Positions 1 through 9,493 of a DNA stretch of 64,000 bases are shown here, piece by piece. A model generated the notes under the pieces. It did not search any database. It was not told the DNA's origin and was given only the letters and a program-made list of their open reading frames with translations. This DNA is from Erwinia pyri. Lineage in GTDB: Bacteria; Pseudomonadota; Gammaproteobacteria; Enterobacterales; Enterobacteriaceae. Location of the stretch: assembly GCF_030758455.1 (NCBI RefSeq), contig NZ_CP132353.1, forward strand, positions 620,001 to 684,000, in the 5' to 3' direction. Each line of letters opens with the position of its first letter. Position 1 is the stretch's first letter. A program made the translations under genes and the position numbers.

Positions 1-31
1 CTGCCCGCTTTATGCATCGCTTTTATGCAGT

Positions 32-128
32 TGCATGAACCATGTAAAGCCGGGCCGGGCTTGGGCTGAAGGGGGGTCTGAAGTCCCGCATTCTGCATGC
101 AAAATCATGCACCCTGTGCATGCATCAC
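32..128. repeat. Cluster of TGCATG-type words in P4-like leader
   Basis: TGCATG or CATGCA words occur at 32-37, 94-100, 106-112 and 116-126, within about 100 bases upstream of the small P4-like genes. Clustered short words like these could be protein-binding sites such as replication iterons or regulatory boxes of a satellite element, but I cannot assign a protein. No promoter or gene is clearly visible in the first 225 bases. Confidence 0.35.
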
Positions 129-225
129 TATTTACAAACCGGGCTGGCCAGAGAAAGGGCGTTGAAAGGACGGGTCAGCGGAAACACTAAAGCCGCTGTT
201 TTCAGCGTCCGTTGTGGTTAGCCGC

Positions 226-479
226 ATGAATACTATGTCCGCCCGACTCAACAACCACGACAGCTATCCCATTCCCCACGCCTTCAGCATGCCCACAGCG
301 TCGGCGTGACCGTGCTCGACATGCTGGACGTTATCGAATGCTCCGGCAACCGTAAGGACGGCCCGGACGGCAACGCGCTGGCGTCCGTGGTGGCGCTGCT
401 TACCGACCAGCTGGGGAAAGTCGTCAGCACCTGTGAATCCGTCATGCTTAACGATATGGAGGTCTCCCGTGACAACTAA
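226..479 (+). pseudogene. Small P4-satellite conserved protein, frameshifted
   Basis: An ATG at 226 opens a short frame that stops at 307-309. A second frame, which reads naturally from about 282 (LQHAHSVGVTVLDMLD) to a TAA at 477-479, continues the same kind of protein. The simplest reading is one small P4-type satellite gene with a frameshift somewhere between about 250 and 285. A GTG at 306 could still start a shorter 57-codon product. The end overlaps the GTG start of the next gene, as in a compact satellite operon. Function is unknown. Confidence 0.45.
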
Positions 480-804
480 TCAATCCTGTCTGCCTGTAGA
501 GGTGCGCACCGCCGTCTACCGCCGCGCCGTTGCCCAAGGCTATCTTTCCGCCTGTGAACACTACGGCCTCGACGTTTCCGCCTCGCTGGACGAGGTGCAG
601 ATGACCATCGCGCTGGAGCTGGAAGGCTATTACGTGCGCAAGTACGGCCCGGAAAACGGCATGGACATGGCCTGCACCATGCTTAGCGAAATGGTACAGC
701 CCGACGTGCTGGTCGCCGCGCCGCGACTGACTCGCATGGGGGAAACCATGATGGACGAACTGCTGTGCGGCCGCCTGGCCGCCTCTAAAGCCACGCTGCA
801 TTAA
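469..804 (+). CDS. Small conserved P4-like satellite protein
   Basis: A 111-residue protein of unknown function carried by P4-like satellites next to the alpha primase. I chose the GTG at 469 because a GGAGG box lies at 458-462 and the upstream codons in this frame overlap the preceding gene; a further upstream GTG at 433 has no such site. The sequence is soluble and probably helical (the segment VYRRAVAQGYLSACEHYGL is characteristic), with no membrane segment or known catalytic motif. It overlaps the preceding small gene by 11 bases and lies just before the primase, whose AAGGAGG box begins at its stop codon, so the three were one operon. Confidence 0.7.
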   Translation: MTTNQSCLPVEVRTAVYRRAVAQGYLSACEHYGLDVSASLDEVQMTIALELEGYYVRKYGPENGMDMACTMLSEMVQPDVLVAAPRLTRMGETMMDELLCGRLAASKATLH

Positions 805-813
805 GGAGGCCGC

Positions 814-3118
814 ATGAAACACATCGTCACCGACACCGTGCGCGCCGCCGCCGGTCACTGGCCTCAGCTCTTACCCGCGCTGGGTATCAGCATTAACGCC
901 GTGCCCGGTCTGCGGCGGCAAAGACCGTTTCCGCTTTGACAATCAGGCCGGGCGGGGCACATGGGTTTGCAACCAGTGCGGCGCGGGCGACGGGCTGGCG
1001 CTGGTTGAAAAGGCGCTGGACGTGAATACAAAGGAGGCGGCCTGCCGGGTTGCCGACCTGATTGGCACGCTGCCGGTTAAGCTGATTCAGACATCCACAG
1101 AGAAAACCGGTGAAGAAAAGGCACCTGCGCGCCTTAACGCCGCAAAAGAGGCTGTACGGCTTGTTGCCGGTGCGAAGGCACAGAACGGTAACGCCTACCT
1201 GACGCGCAAGGGACTGGCTGACGTCACCGCCCTGACGCTGACCACCTCAAAGCGTATCAGCGACACCACCTATCAGTCCGGCGACCTGATTGTGCCGCTG
1301 ACTGACTTTACTGGCGAAACGGTCAACGCCCAGCTGATTAACGCTGAAGGCGTGAAGCGCACGCTGGCGGACGGCCAGGTGAAAGAGGCGTTCCACCGCC
1401 TGGGCGAACCCGGCGATACGCTCTGGCTGACCGAAGGCTATGCCACCGGCGTGACCGTGCACCGCCTTACCGGCCAGGCGGTTTTTGTGGCATTAAGCGC
1501 CAACAATCTGCCCGCGCTGGCGGAGCGCCTGCATGCCGAATATCCGGACGCTATGATACTGATTGCCGCCGACCACGACGAAAACGGCACTGGCCAGCTG
1601 CGCGCTGAATCGGCCGCGAAGCGCTGCAGCGGCAAACCGGCCCTGCCGCCCGTGACCGGCGACTGGAACGACGTCTTTCAGGCGGAGGGTGAAATGACTA
1701 CCCAGGCAATGCTGACCGCCTTCACGCAGTCAAAAGCGCTCAGCCCGTTTGAGTCGGTAAGCGAGGCTGACCTGAAGGCCATGAGTGCCAGTCAGAAAGC
1801 CGAGCTGCTGGCCGCGCACTACCTCGACACGCTGGCCGTGCCGGTCGTGGGTGAAGACCTGTGCCGCTACGAGGGCGGCGCATGGCAGGTGCTGCCGTAC
1901 CGCGTGCTCAGCCGTGAAATTGCCGCACTGTTTCAGAAGGTGCGCGCGCCATTTTCGGCAACCGGTATCGGCGGCATTGTGGACACGCTCAAGCTGATGG
2001 TGCCGCAGATGGGCGCACCTGCCCGCCGGCTGATTGGCTTTCGTAACGGCGTGTTTGATACCGCGACCGGCACCTTCGGCCCGCATAAAAAAGAAAACTG
2101 GCTCCGCACCATTAACAGCGTCAACTACACGACGCCAAAGGTGGGCGAGAACCTGCCGGACGACGCCCCGTACTTCTGGCAGTGGCTGACGCGGGTGGCA
2201 GGGCGTAATGAGGTGAAGCAGGAGCGTATCCTCGCGGTGTTATTTATGGTGCTGGCGAACCGCTATGACTGGCAACTGTTCCTCGAAGTGACCGGCCCCG
2301 GCGGCAGCGGGAAAAGCGTGATGGCGTCGATTGCCCGCCTGCTGGCCGCCGGAGAGGACAACACCACGGCGGCGACCATCGACACGCTGGAGTCTTCACG
2401 GGAACGCGCCTCGGTCGTGGGCTACTCGTTGATTATCCTGCCGGACCAAGAGAAGTGGAGCGGCGACGGTGCGGGCATCAAGGCCATAACCGGCGGCGAC
2501 GCCGTGGCGATTGACCTGAAGTACCGCGACGCCTAATCAACGCACATTCCTGCGGTAATACTGGCGGTGAACAACAGCCCGATGCGCTTCAGCGACCGCA
2601 GTGGCGGCGTCTCCCGTCGCTGGGTTATCCTGCCTTTCCCGGACGTGATACCGGCAAACGAACGTGACCCACAGCTGCTGGAGAAGATTTCTGGTGAGCT
2701 GGCCGTTATCGTACGCCACCTGATGCAGCGCTTCACCCGCCCTGACGATGCCCGCGAGCTGTTACAGGCGCAGCAGTCGTCTGAGGAAGCGCTGGGAATC
2801 AAGCGCAGCGCCGACCCGCTGGTCGACTTCTGCGGCTACCTGACGCCGCTGAGTACCCCGACCGGGTTGTTTATCGGCAACGCGAATATCCGGCCGATGA
2901 ACCCGCATCGCTATCTCTATCATGCCTATCTGTCGTTTATGGAGGCCAGGGGCCATCAGCACCCCATGAGCCTGACCGCCTTCGGCCAGGCGGTGCCGCA
3001 GACGCTGAAGGAGTACGAGATTGAATTACTGAAGCGCAAAACGAAGAACGGTATTCAGACCAGCCTGGAGCTGAGCGAAGACTGTGAGGCCGACTGGCTG
3101 CCGCGCTGTGATGCATAA
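814..3118 (+). pseudogene. P4 alpha-type primase/helicase, broken twice
   Basis: The product of an intact copy would be the replication protein of a P4-type satellite: N-terminal zinc-binding primase, Toprim core and C-terminal superfamily-3-like helicase with origin binding. An AAGGAGG box (803-809) precedes ATG 814. The reading frame shifts around 893-901, where GISINA meets CPVCGGKDRFRF and several codons before the first zinc-finger cysteine appear deleted. The body then runs in one frame, with the helicase Walker A motif GPGGSGKS near 2290, to an in-frame TAA at 2534-2536 exactly where relatives have Tyr (RDA-stop-STHIPAV). The same frame continues uninterrupted to 3118. Two independent lesions make it non-functional. 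Internal ATG or GTG starts (for example 1022) could give fragments, but activity is unlikely. Confidence 0.85.
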
Positions 3119-3135
3119 GTAATTCAGTAAACATT

Positions 3136-3155
3136 AAACCGGCTCTGGCCGGTTT
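3136..3155 (+). terminator. Hairpin after primase pseudogene
   Basis: AAACCGGC at 3136-3143 pairs perfectly with GCCGGTTT at 3148-3155 around a TCTG loop, 18 bases after the primase stop. The T tract is short, so termination strength is uncertain. Confidence 0.65.
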
Positions 3156-3460
3156 CCTTTGAATTAATCAGTAATATTCACAAATAAAATAAACGCGGAT
3201 TTCTTTTAATTACAAGTCATTAAAAAATTAAAAACTTAGTGTTAATATCACTCCAATCTTATCAATTAACTATAACTCGTGCTTTTAATGACTATGTAAA
3301 GTAGGTCGCTAAGTATCAATTTAAAATCTCTTGGCGTAAGTGATTAATTATTAAGTGGTGGTTAATTATAGAAGTTGAAATTTAACAGGTAAAAAAACTT
3401 GTGATAGTAAAAACCTTTATCCAAAAACATATGAACAAAGGTTTTACATTGCAATGATAT
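3156..3460. other. AT-rich spacer with possible minus-strand terminator
   Basis: This marks a sharp change from GC-rich satellite sequence to AT-rich cargo. I see no gene. AAAACCTTT (3410-3418) can pair with AAAGGTTTT (3437-3445). Read on the minus strand, it is followed by a run of seven T, so it could end the NACHT-like gene. Confidence 0.4.
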
Positions 3461-6400
3461 TTATTTTAGTAGTCTGTCCTCTAAAATCTGTCGCAATTCC
3501 TTCAAGTTGTCTTTTTTTTCATTTGATTTTAATGCTCGTTTTGTTTTTTTAGTGCTTAAACATTTTGGCCTGGAAATTCCATCATCCCTACTTGCAATGT
3601 TTTCAATGCGTAGAGTACCCAATACAAAAGATGAAAAAACGCGAACAGCATGAACGTCGCACATCAAGTTATCATCACTCTGAAGCCAGAAGATGAGCTG
3701 CTCATAGTGGTCTGCAGAATAAGCGATTGAAATTTCAGAACCTCCTTTTTCCTTTTCTTTATTTAGCATGCTTAAAGAGCGTTTATTTTCAGATCTTGCT
3801 TTTCTTGTGCCTATCAATATTTTTACTATTATAAAAAAATTAAAAGTGGAAAATGCAATAAAAATTCCGATTAAAAAATAAGCAGAGGGGTTTCCCCGAG
3901 TAATTTCTTTAAAATGATTTGAAATATGATCTTCTGCAAAAAAAATAAATGCGTAACCAATGGCTATGCATACTCCTAAAAATATAGAAGAGGCAAACAA
4001 AAATAAGAGGGTTTGTGTGATGAATTTTCTGCTCATTACTTGGTAAAATAACCATTGAGCTAAGTCTATAACACTTACTTTCTTACCTAAATGACGAACT
4101 AAGAAAGGTGAAAGCATCATAAAGAGGATGGCTATCATTATTAAATCTATAACGAATAAAAAATATAGCAGAGTTGACTTATACTTTATCAGGTTTATTG
4201 AAACTACAAGCCAAGAAGTTAATAATATGGAAAATAAGAAACTAAAATCGAAATCTGATTTAACGTTTTGATAATTAACTTTCATTTTTTCTAATAAATT
4301 CTTAGGTATAAAGCTTGTTGTATTAAATATCGAACTAAACATAAACATAAAAACTGCAAAATGATCGATCATAAAAAATCTGGGTACAATTTTCTTTATG
4401 ATTCCGAGATTACGCCTCAGGCGTTTACATCGTGTGACTACAATATTGGCCCCCATATCTTGAGGAAGTCTGGCTGCTAATGCCTCTATAGCAAGTAGAT
4501 CTGCTCTATCTTTAGCTGCAATAACTTGATTTGAAAGCATTTTTAAGACTGCAGCTCTCGCTTGCTCCGGAAGTCCTTGTGTAAAAGCCGCTTGACGGAA
4601 TGCGTGCAGTCGCTCAGATTTAGTTCCATGACTAAAAGTCTCAACAAGGTATTTGACTAAAATATCATGTGGTAGAAGTCCACCTAAACATAGAACCTCA
4701 CTGCGATCCTTGGAATCCCCTGTTTCCCATCGAGGCTTTAAGAAGTTTAACACAGCACTCGTTAACGAATATGGTACATCCTGCAATCTATGTGCTAACC
4801 CCTCTTGTAGCAGGCTAAGTAATGGTTTAGCAGTTTCATTCAACCAATTATAATAAATTAAATTTGAAGGCAGAGGGGGCTCTTCGCACATAATAAAATC
4901 ATTTTTTTCTGCACGTTCACTAAGGATAAAGCTAGCATGACTTAGCAGGTCACTAAATTCCTCATAATCGCGTGTTTGTAAAAGAGTAACTGTATATTCT
5001 CGCCAACGAGTTTCTGTAAGAAGTGCTCTTGGAGATATTATTTCTGGGTGGGTTGTTAAGTAGCGGACGAATAAAGCCTCTTGATAGCGACGATGTGCAA
5101 AAGCAAAACGCTTATCTCCGTGCTTGGCATTTGGCACATCTGCTCGCCCAATTTTAGAGTCAACTAAGGCGGAAATCAGATTTTCGAGAGAGTCTCCTGG
5201 GATCTCTTCTGCTGAGAGTTGAGTCCTTATCTGATCTAGGGTAGGCGCTAGACTCAAGTTTTCGTCTTCTGCGAACAGCCTTGCTAAGCGTTCAGCCCCT
5301 TTAACAAGCTCCTCGGGGCTTAATTCGTACTTGCGTTTTAAATATTCTGGTTCCCTGCATGCTAATCTGTCAATATGTTGAAAAAGTATATCATGATCAT
5401 TATTTGGCGGTTGATGCTCATCGCGAACATAACGACATAATAGTGTCAAAAAAAGAGGGGTTGCTCCTATGCTACTGTGTGAGCTGGCAAGATGTTGACG
5501 CACCATGCTCATATTTTTCTCGTCAAGGAAAGAGTTACGGATAAGCTCATCTTGCTTTTCACCAGTTAAGGGGAGAATACGTAATTTCTTCCAAGGTAAA
5601 GCTTCAGGACCTTTAAACTCTCGTGATGCTAGAATACCTTTGCACTCTCCCATTCCTTCTAAAAAATGCCTAAGTGCTTGAGAGTATTTCTTTATTATAT
5701 CACTACCTGTCTCCGCATGAAGTATGGCGGGTATTTCATCGAAAGAATCAAATAGGAATAACCATATTCCTCTGCTGCAGTAGTCCTGCCAATTGTCCTT
5801 AACAAAAGCTGAGGTATCTGCATCCCCACGACGAATATTATCAAGTATAAACTCGCGTATACTATCAGCATTAATATCTTCTTTATTTAATAACTCTATT
5901 TCACGTAAGTTAATGTAAAGCGGAACAATGGCTTTTTTATCATTTGATTTTCTACCTTGCTCTGCAAATTGTTTAGCTAAGTGTCGCAATGCTACACTTT
6001 TACCTGACCCGGGCTCACCTACGAGTTGCATTGCTCGTTCAGTGCTTGTAGTTATTGCTCGGATAAGAGAATGTTCTTTTCGCAACCCAAATGATTTTTT
6101 CTTTAATAGTTTATTCAAGGCTGAAGCATAATAACCACCTTCGGTTTCGACATCAGCTTCAAGATCTGTAAAATATTGATCATTCCAGTTTTCTGCTTTT
6201 GCTAGGTAAGCTAAGTCAGCATCTAATACCGAACAGAATTGCTTTCTCTTTTTTACTTTTAGTTTATTATCTTTGTTTAGCCAAAGAGGAAGCCCACTAG
6301 ATTTATAGGAGTCAATTAATTTTGCAGAACTTTCAAATACACTACTAAGAGTTTTGAAAGCAATAATAAAAATTATAGTTATAATAATTAAAAATAAGGA

Positions 6401-6592
6401 GATTAGTATTATCCAATGCCATGAATCGTGCGTAAAGTTATCGCTCCACACCGAGTTAAAAATTCGCTCAGCCAGCCCTAGAACCTTCTCGATGGTTCCA
6501 GTATCCCCGTCATTCGCAGCCACACTTTGTCCTTTCTTAATCATGAGAAGAATTAATGATAGCATCATAAATTCATACTTTAAAATAATCAA
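3461..6592 (-). CDS. Membrane-anchored NACHT-like NTPase, putative antiphage protein
   Basis: A 1043-residue STAND-type NTPase. Visible in order: a hydrophobic N-terminus (about 6-18) and a clear membrane helix near 58-80; an NTPase core with Walker A GEPGSGKS at 192-199 and a Walker B of NACHT style, LFLFDSFDE at 278-286 (paired acidic residues after the hydrophobic strand); a long helical middle region ending in repeat-like alpha-helices; then at least four strongly hydrophobic segments in the last 350 residues. NACHT proteins in bacteria include antiphage sensors, and P4-type satellites commonly carry defence cargo next to the replication gene, so a defence role is inferred. The gene is much more AT-rich than its surroundings, consistent with transfer. 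Start is uncertain; Met9, Met10 or Met17 are alternatives. Confidence 0.75.
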   Translation of the reverse strand: MIILKYEFMMLSLILLMIKKGQSVAANDGDTGTIEKVLGLAERIFNSVWSDNFTHDSWHWIILISLFLIIITIIFIIAFKTLSSVFESSAKLIDSYKSSGLPLWLNKDNKLKVKKRKQFCSVLDADLAYLAKAENWNDQYFTDLEADVETEGGYYASALNKLLKKKSFGLRKEHSLIRAITTSTERAMQLVGEPGSGKSVALRHLAKQFAEQGRKSNDKKAIVPLYINLREIELLNKEDINADSIREFILDNIRRGDADTSAFVKDNWQDYCSRGIWLFLFDSFDEIPAILHAETGSDIIKKYSQALRHFLEGMGECKGILASREFKGPEALPWKKLRILPLTGEKQDELIRNSFLDEKNMSMVRQHLASSHSSIGATPLFLTLLCRYVRDEHQPPNNDHDILFQHIDRLACREPEYLKRKYELSPEELVKGAERLARLFAEDENLSLAPTLDQIRTQLSAEEIPGDSLENLISALVDSKIGRADVPNAKHGDKRFAFAHRRYQEALFVRYLTTHPEIISPRALLTETRWREYTVTLLQTRDYEEFSDLLSHASFILSERAEKNDFIMCEEPPLPSNLIYYNWLNETAKPLLSLLQEGLAHRLQDVPYSLTSAVLNFLKPRWETGDSKDRSEVLCLGGLLPHDILVKYLVETFSHGTKSERLHAFRQAAFTQGLPEQARAAVLKMLSNQVIAAKDRADLLAIEALAARLPQDMGANIVVTRCKRLRRNLGIIKKIVPRFFMIDHFAVFMFMFSSIFNTTSFIPKNLLEKMKVNYQNVKSDFDFSFLFSILLTSWLVVSINLIKYKSTLLYFLFVIDLIMIAILFMMLSPFLVRHLGKKVSVIDLAQWLFYQVMSRKFITQTLLFLFASSIFLGVCIAIGYAFIFFAEDHISNHFKEITRGNPSAYFLIGIFIAFSTFNFFIIVKILIGTRKARSENKRSLSMLNKEKEKGGSEISIAYSADHYEQLIFWLQSDDNLMCDVHAVRVFSSFVLGTLRIENIASRDDGISRPKCLSTKKTKRALKSNEKKDNLKELRQILEDRLLK

Positions 6593-7396
6593 TAATTCAA
6601 ATTTTTTAGTTTTTTGCTCTGTCTTTAGGTTAATAATAGAATTTTACACTGAAAATTTAACTTTAATTGCAAATTTTTTTAAATAATAAAGTTTTTTCAT
6701 CCTTTTACGAAAAATTGTGAGCTTAAGCTTTTCATTCGTGTCGGTCAGACTATATAAGTGTCTGATGTTATGATCGGTTTGTGCATCTAACCATGTGAAT
6801 TTTAAGGTTAATTTAAATTTCTGTCCGTTCATTCATATGATCTTAAAAAGTATGAATCAAATTCCGGGGCTAGACGATAGTGAAATCAAAAAGCCGATAC
6901 GCACATTAACAGTTGTAGTCGGCTTCAAGATCTTACATATGGAGTAAAGAAAATTCATAAGATTTGCCCTTGGTTGTTTTATTTTGTTATTAACAGTACA
7001 CATCTTGGATGAGAATTAAATAAATATTTTTTTCAAACTACTAGTATCTAATAATTAACCCATGAAAAATAAAGGTATAAATTTTCTGCAAATCCCTTTT
7101 AATGAAAATCCTAAAACTATTAAAATGCCTGTGAAAAATATGTAGATGTCCCTGATATAATGAATATGTTCATTTTTTCATTTGTATTATTTATTAAGGA
7201 TTAATGACTTATTGGCAATAAGCCACTTTTATAATATCTTTGGATTTGGATGGTAAATTATGTAAAACTTCATAACGTTATGCTTTAGCTTTCAGCCGCC
7301 TTAAGCTTCGCCAAGCCGATAAGATAATTAGATGTTTCGATAATTAAGATAGCTGTCTAAAAAACTCCCATCACCGTTTTATGACTGATGGTAAAC

Positions 7397-7420
7397 ACTG
7401 TTCACCATATGATGAACAGT
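7397..7420. repeat. 8-bp inverted repeat ACTGTTCA/TGAACAGT
   Basis: ACTGTTCA (7397-7404) and TGAACAGT (7413-7420) form a perfect inverted repeat with an 8-base centre. It lies about 320 bases from the probable att core and may be a recombination-directionality or regulator site; this is inference. Confidence 0.45.
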
Positions 7421-7670
7421 AGTGAAGAGTAACAGTACAAGTGATCATCCGTTAATACATTGATAATTAACGATAAAATTGGAAGGGCGCACTGGATGAA
7501 CACTTTTCCGTAAAACTGTTTTTTTAGGGCCTGATGACATAATCTCAAGGTTTGAAGGGACAGTAAGGATGTACAGCACAAACCTAATCGAGAATTTTAT
7601 AAAAATGTATGAATGATTTTTAAAAAATGTCATAACCTCTGTTTTCAAGGCGATAGCCATAAATTATTTT

Positions 7671-7689
7671 GGGGGCATAATTGGGGGCA
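7671..7689. repeat. Two direct GGGGGCAT copies near att
   Basis: GGGGGCATAA at 7671-7680 is repeated as GGGGGCAT at 7683-7690, 12 bases apart. Short G-rich direct repeats like this lie close to the att core in tyrosine-integrase islands and may be arm-type integrase sites. The assignment is inferred from position. Confidence 0.4.
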
Positions 7690-7742
7690 TATATAAGCAT
7701 GCCTCATTTAAAGTGTTTTTAAATACAATGACTTAATATTGT

Positions 7743-7765
7743 GTTTGAGTCCGGCCTCCGTACCA
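7743..7765 (+). other. tRNA 3'-end fragment, probable island attachment site
   Basis: The bases ending GAGTCCGGCCTCCGTACCA resemble a T-arm plus acceptor strand ending in CCA, but no tRNA body lies upstream and no cloverleaf can be drawn. It resembles the 3' end of a tRNA-Leu such as leuX, though not exactly. It is followed directly by a T-tailed terminator. Such truncated copies are left where a tyrosine-integrase island recombines into a tRNA gene. This end is therefore probably an att half-site, with the intact tRNA and integrase left of the window. Confidence 0.6.
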
Positions 7766-7780
7766 AGTATGCAAATTTAA

Positions 7781-7802
7781 GTCGCTTAAGGGCGGCTTTT
7801 TT
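7781..7802 (+). terminator. Terminator after tRNA fragment
   Basis: GTCGC (7781-7785) pairs with GCGGC (7792-7796) using one G-U pair, followed by six T at 7797-7802. Its position just behind the tRNA-like fragment suggests a tRNA terminator, with chromosomal sequence resuming here. Confidence 0.55.
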
Positions 7803-8199
7803 GTGTCTGAGATTCAGTATTTACCTCTCCTACTCTTTATAACCTCATCTGGTATTATTTTTCTGTCAGGCAATAAATATCTGAAGTAGATAAAGAAGTT
7901 AGTGTTGATTATGAGCTGATCATTATTGCAAGTAGTATCCTCGCATATCGATGAGTTAAAACACGATTCACAACTCTTTACTGGTAACAGGAGATGGCAT
8001 TCAAGTTGAAGACGGTGGTCACGGTTTCAGGACTATAGCCTGGAGCTTATCAGTTGAATCTGGATTGTGGTTGAGAGATACGGTTGAACGAGAAATGAGG
8101 TATAAAATTTCGTATTGAGATCTTGGTTTGAGCATTAGGGAGCTTTACACTGTGCCATCTTAAAATCCGCGTTCTTACTGTTATATCAAGGCAGGAGCC
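7803..8199. other. Spacer between att site and broken genes
   Basis: About 400 bases with no supported gene. It ends with the CAGGAG ribosome-binding site (8192-8197) of the truncated HTH gene. I see no IS end or RNA gene. Confidence 0.4.
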
Positions 8200-8355
8200 A
8201 TGACTAGTCGCCCGCAGATGATTATTAATGTTCTTCAGGCCAACCCTGATGAACAATTCACAGCTCGTCAGCTTGCCCAAAAGATCATCGATCACTACAG
8301 CGCAGAGCTTGCCAGTAAACGTCAAAATCCTCGAATTGATTACGCGGGCGGTTAA
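8200..8355 (+). pseudogene. N-terminal fragment of an HTH protein
   Basis: An ATG at 8200 with a good CAGGAG site starts a 51-codon frame. About 45 residues look like a genuine small helix-turn-helix domain (MTSRPQMIINVLQ, then FTARQLAQKII, then KRQNPRI). After that the frame runs out into a sequence belonging to a different gene. N-terminal domains of this style occur in restriction- or defence-associated proteins, but I cannot name the parent. It appears to be the 5' remnant left by a deletion whose other end lies in the DUF4153 gene. Confidence 0.6.
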
Positions 8356-9421
8356 CATACTGCTGCCTTTGCACGCGGTCGCCTTACTGCTGTTTCTGGT
8401 CTGTTTGCCGTTTACCGGACTGGCAATCATCCCCAAAGCTTTTTCAGCCACGACGCTGTTGCTGATCATGACGCTGATGATGCTGACGTTCAGCGCCATC
8501 GCTGATGAAAGCACACCTGGCGTATCTCGCGGGCAGCGTGTGATGAGGCGCGTGGTGCTGGTTGCGCAGGGCCTGACGCCGCTGCTGGCCGGGCTGGCTG
8601 TCTGGGCGCTGTGGTTGCGTATCGCTGACTATGGCTGGACAGTGGAGCGGGTTTACGCCGCTATGATTGCACTGATCGCGGTGACTGGCTCGCTGCTGCT
8701 GTCAGGGTTCCAGCGCCGTGCCGGGGTGCAGGGTGCCGTCAGCATGAACACGTTTATCCCCCTGATGCTGACTCTGACGGCCTTCAGCTGGTTTCTGCTG
8801 CACACGCCGGTGGCCGATCCATGGCGCATTACCGTGAAAAATCAACTGGCGCGCTTTGCAGAGGGCAGGGCAAAGGTGGACGAAGGGGATCTCTACTTAT
8901 TCAGTAATGCTGGTCGCCGCGGAAAACAGGCGTTGCAGGAGATAAGCAGGCATCCGCAGTGGCTCAGCGATCCTGCCCGGCAAAAAGCCGTGCTGGTGCG
9001 GCTGCTGGCAGAGCGGGACACCAATAATGCTAACCCAACCATTAGCGACCTTCAGCGCAGCATCCCGCTACGGGCAGGCAGCGAAGCGCCGCCGGAAAGC
9101 TGGTGGCAGATGCAGACGCAATATATTGAGCAGGAAGCGGGCATCTGCCTGGTGGATACCGGTTCCTGCCTGGTGTGGATGCAGGATATGAACAACGACG
9201 GCACGCCGGAAGTGCTGCTCTATAACCGCAATCAGCAGAGCATCACTCTCTATGCCCACCAGGCCACAGGCTGGAATCAGATTGGCAGCGTGACGCTGTC
9301 GGAAAGGCTGGAGCAGGCTCTCCGGGATAAAATACCTGAAACTGTAGTTAAGCCGTGGCGCGATCTGGAAGTGAACGGCCAGCGGCTTCCGGTGCAGTAC
9401 TACGGCTTTGAAGGACAATAG
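8336..9421 (+). pseudogene. DUF4153-type membrane protein, 5' half deleted
   Basis: From about 8336 (LITRAVNILLPLHAV) to a TAG at 9419-9421 runs a frame of about 360 codons. It has four or five membrane helices followed by a soluble part with repeats such as RFAEGRAKVDEGDLYLF and GRRGKQALQEI. This matches the C-terminal half of DUF4153 inner-membrane proteins of unknown function, which normally have further membrane helices at the N-terminus. Upstream in the same frame is only the shifted frame of the HTH fragment, so no genuine start exists. An in-frame ATG at 8228 has no proper ribosome site. The join at 8330-8352 reads as a deletion scar beside the satellite island. Confidence 0.65.
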
Positions 9422-9493
9422 CGCATTACCCGCTTTTGCAGCCGTGCAGCATCAGGCCCGGCGGCAAAAGCGTTACGGCTGTCGCCGGTTACG

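Larger units (their letters stand above)
6593..7742. other. AT-rich non-coding cargo end
   Basis: About 1.15 kb of AT-rich DNA between the NACHT-like gene and the probable att site. Short open frames on the minus strand (6644-6832 and 7445-7660) have no recognisable domain, no good ribosome-binding site and biased composition, so I do not call them. The first part should hold the NACHT gene promoter. No integrase is present in this gap. Confidence 0.5.

Noticed and set aside
2534..2536. In-frame TAA as a programmed recoding site
   Set aside because: The same gene also has an N-terminal frameshift, no recoding signal is apparent, and relatives have a sense Tyr codon; a nonsense mutation is simpler.
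6644..7660. Small minus-strand genes in the AT-rich island end
   Set aside because: The frames at 6644-6832 and 7445-7660 have no ribosome-binding site or domain and low-complexity AT-driven composition.
7743..7765. Functional tRNA gene
   Set aside because: Only the T-arm/acceptor side is present; there is no D-arm, anticodon arm or matching 5' acceptor strand upstream.
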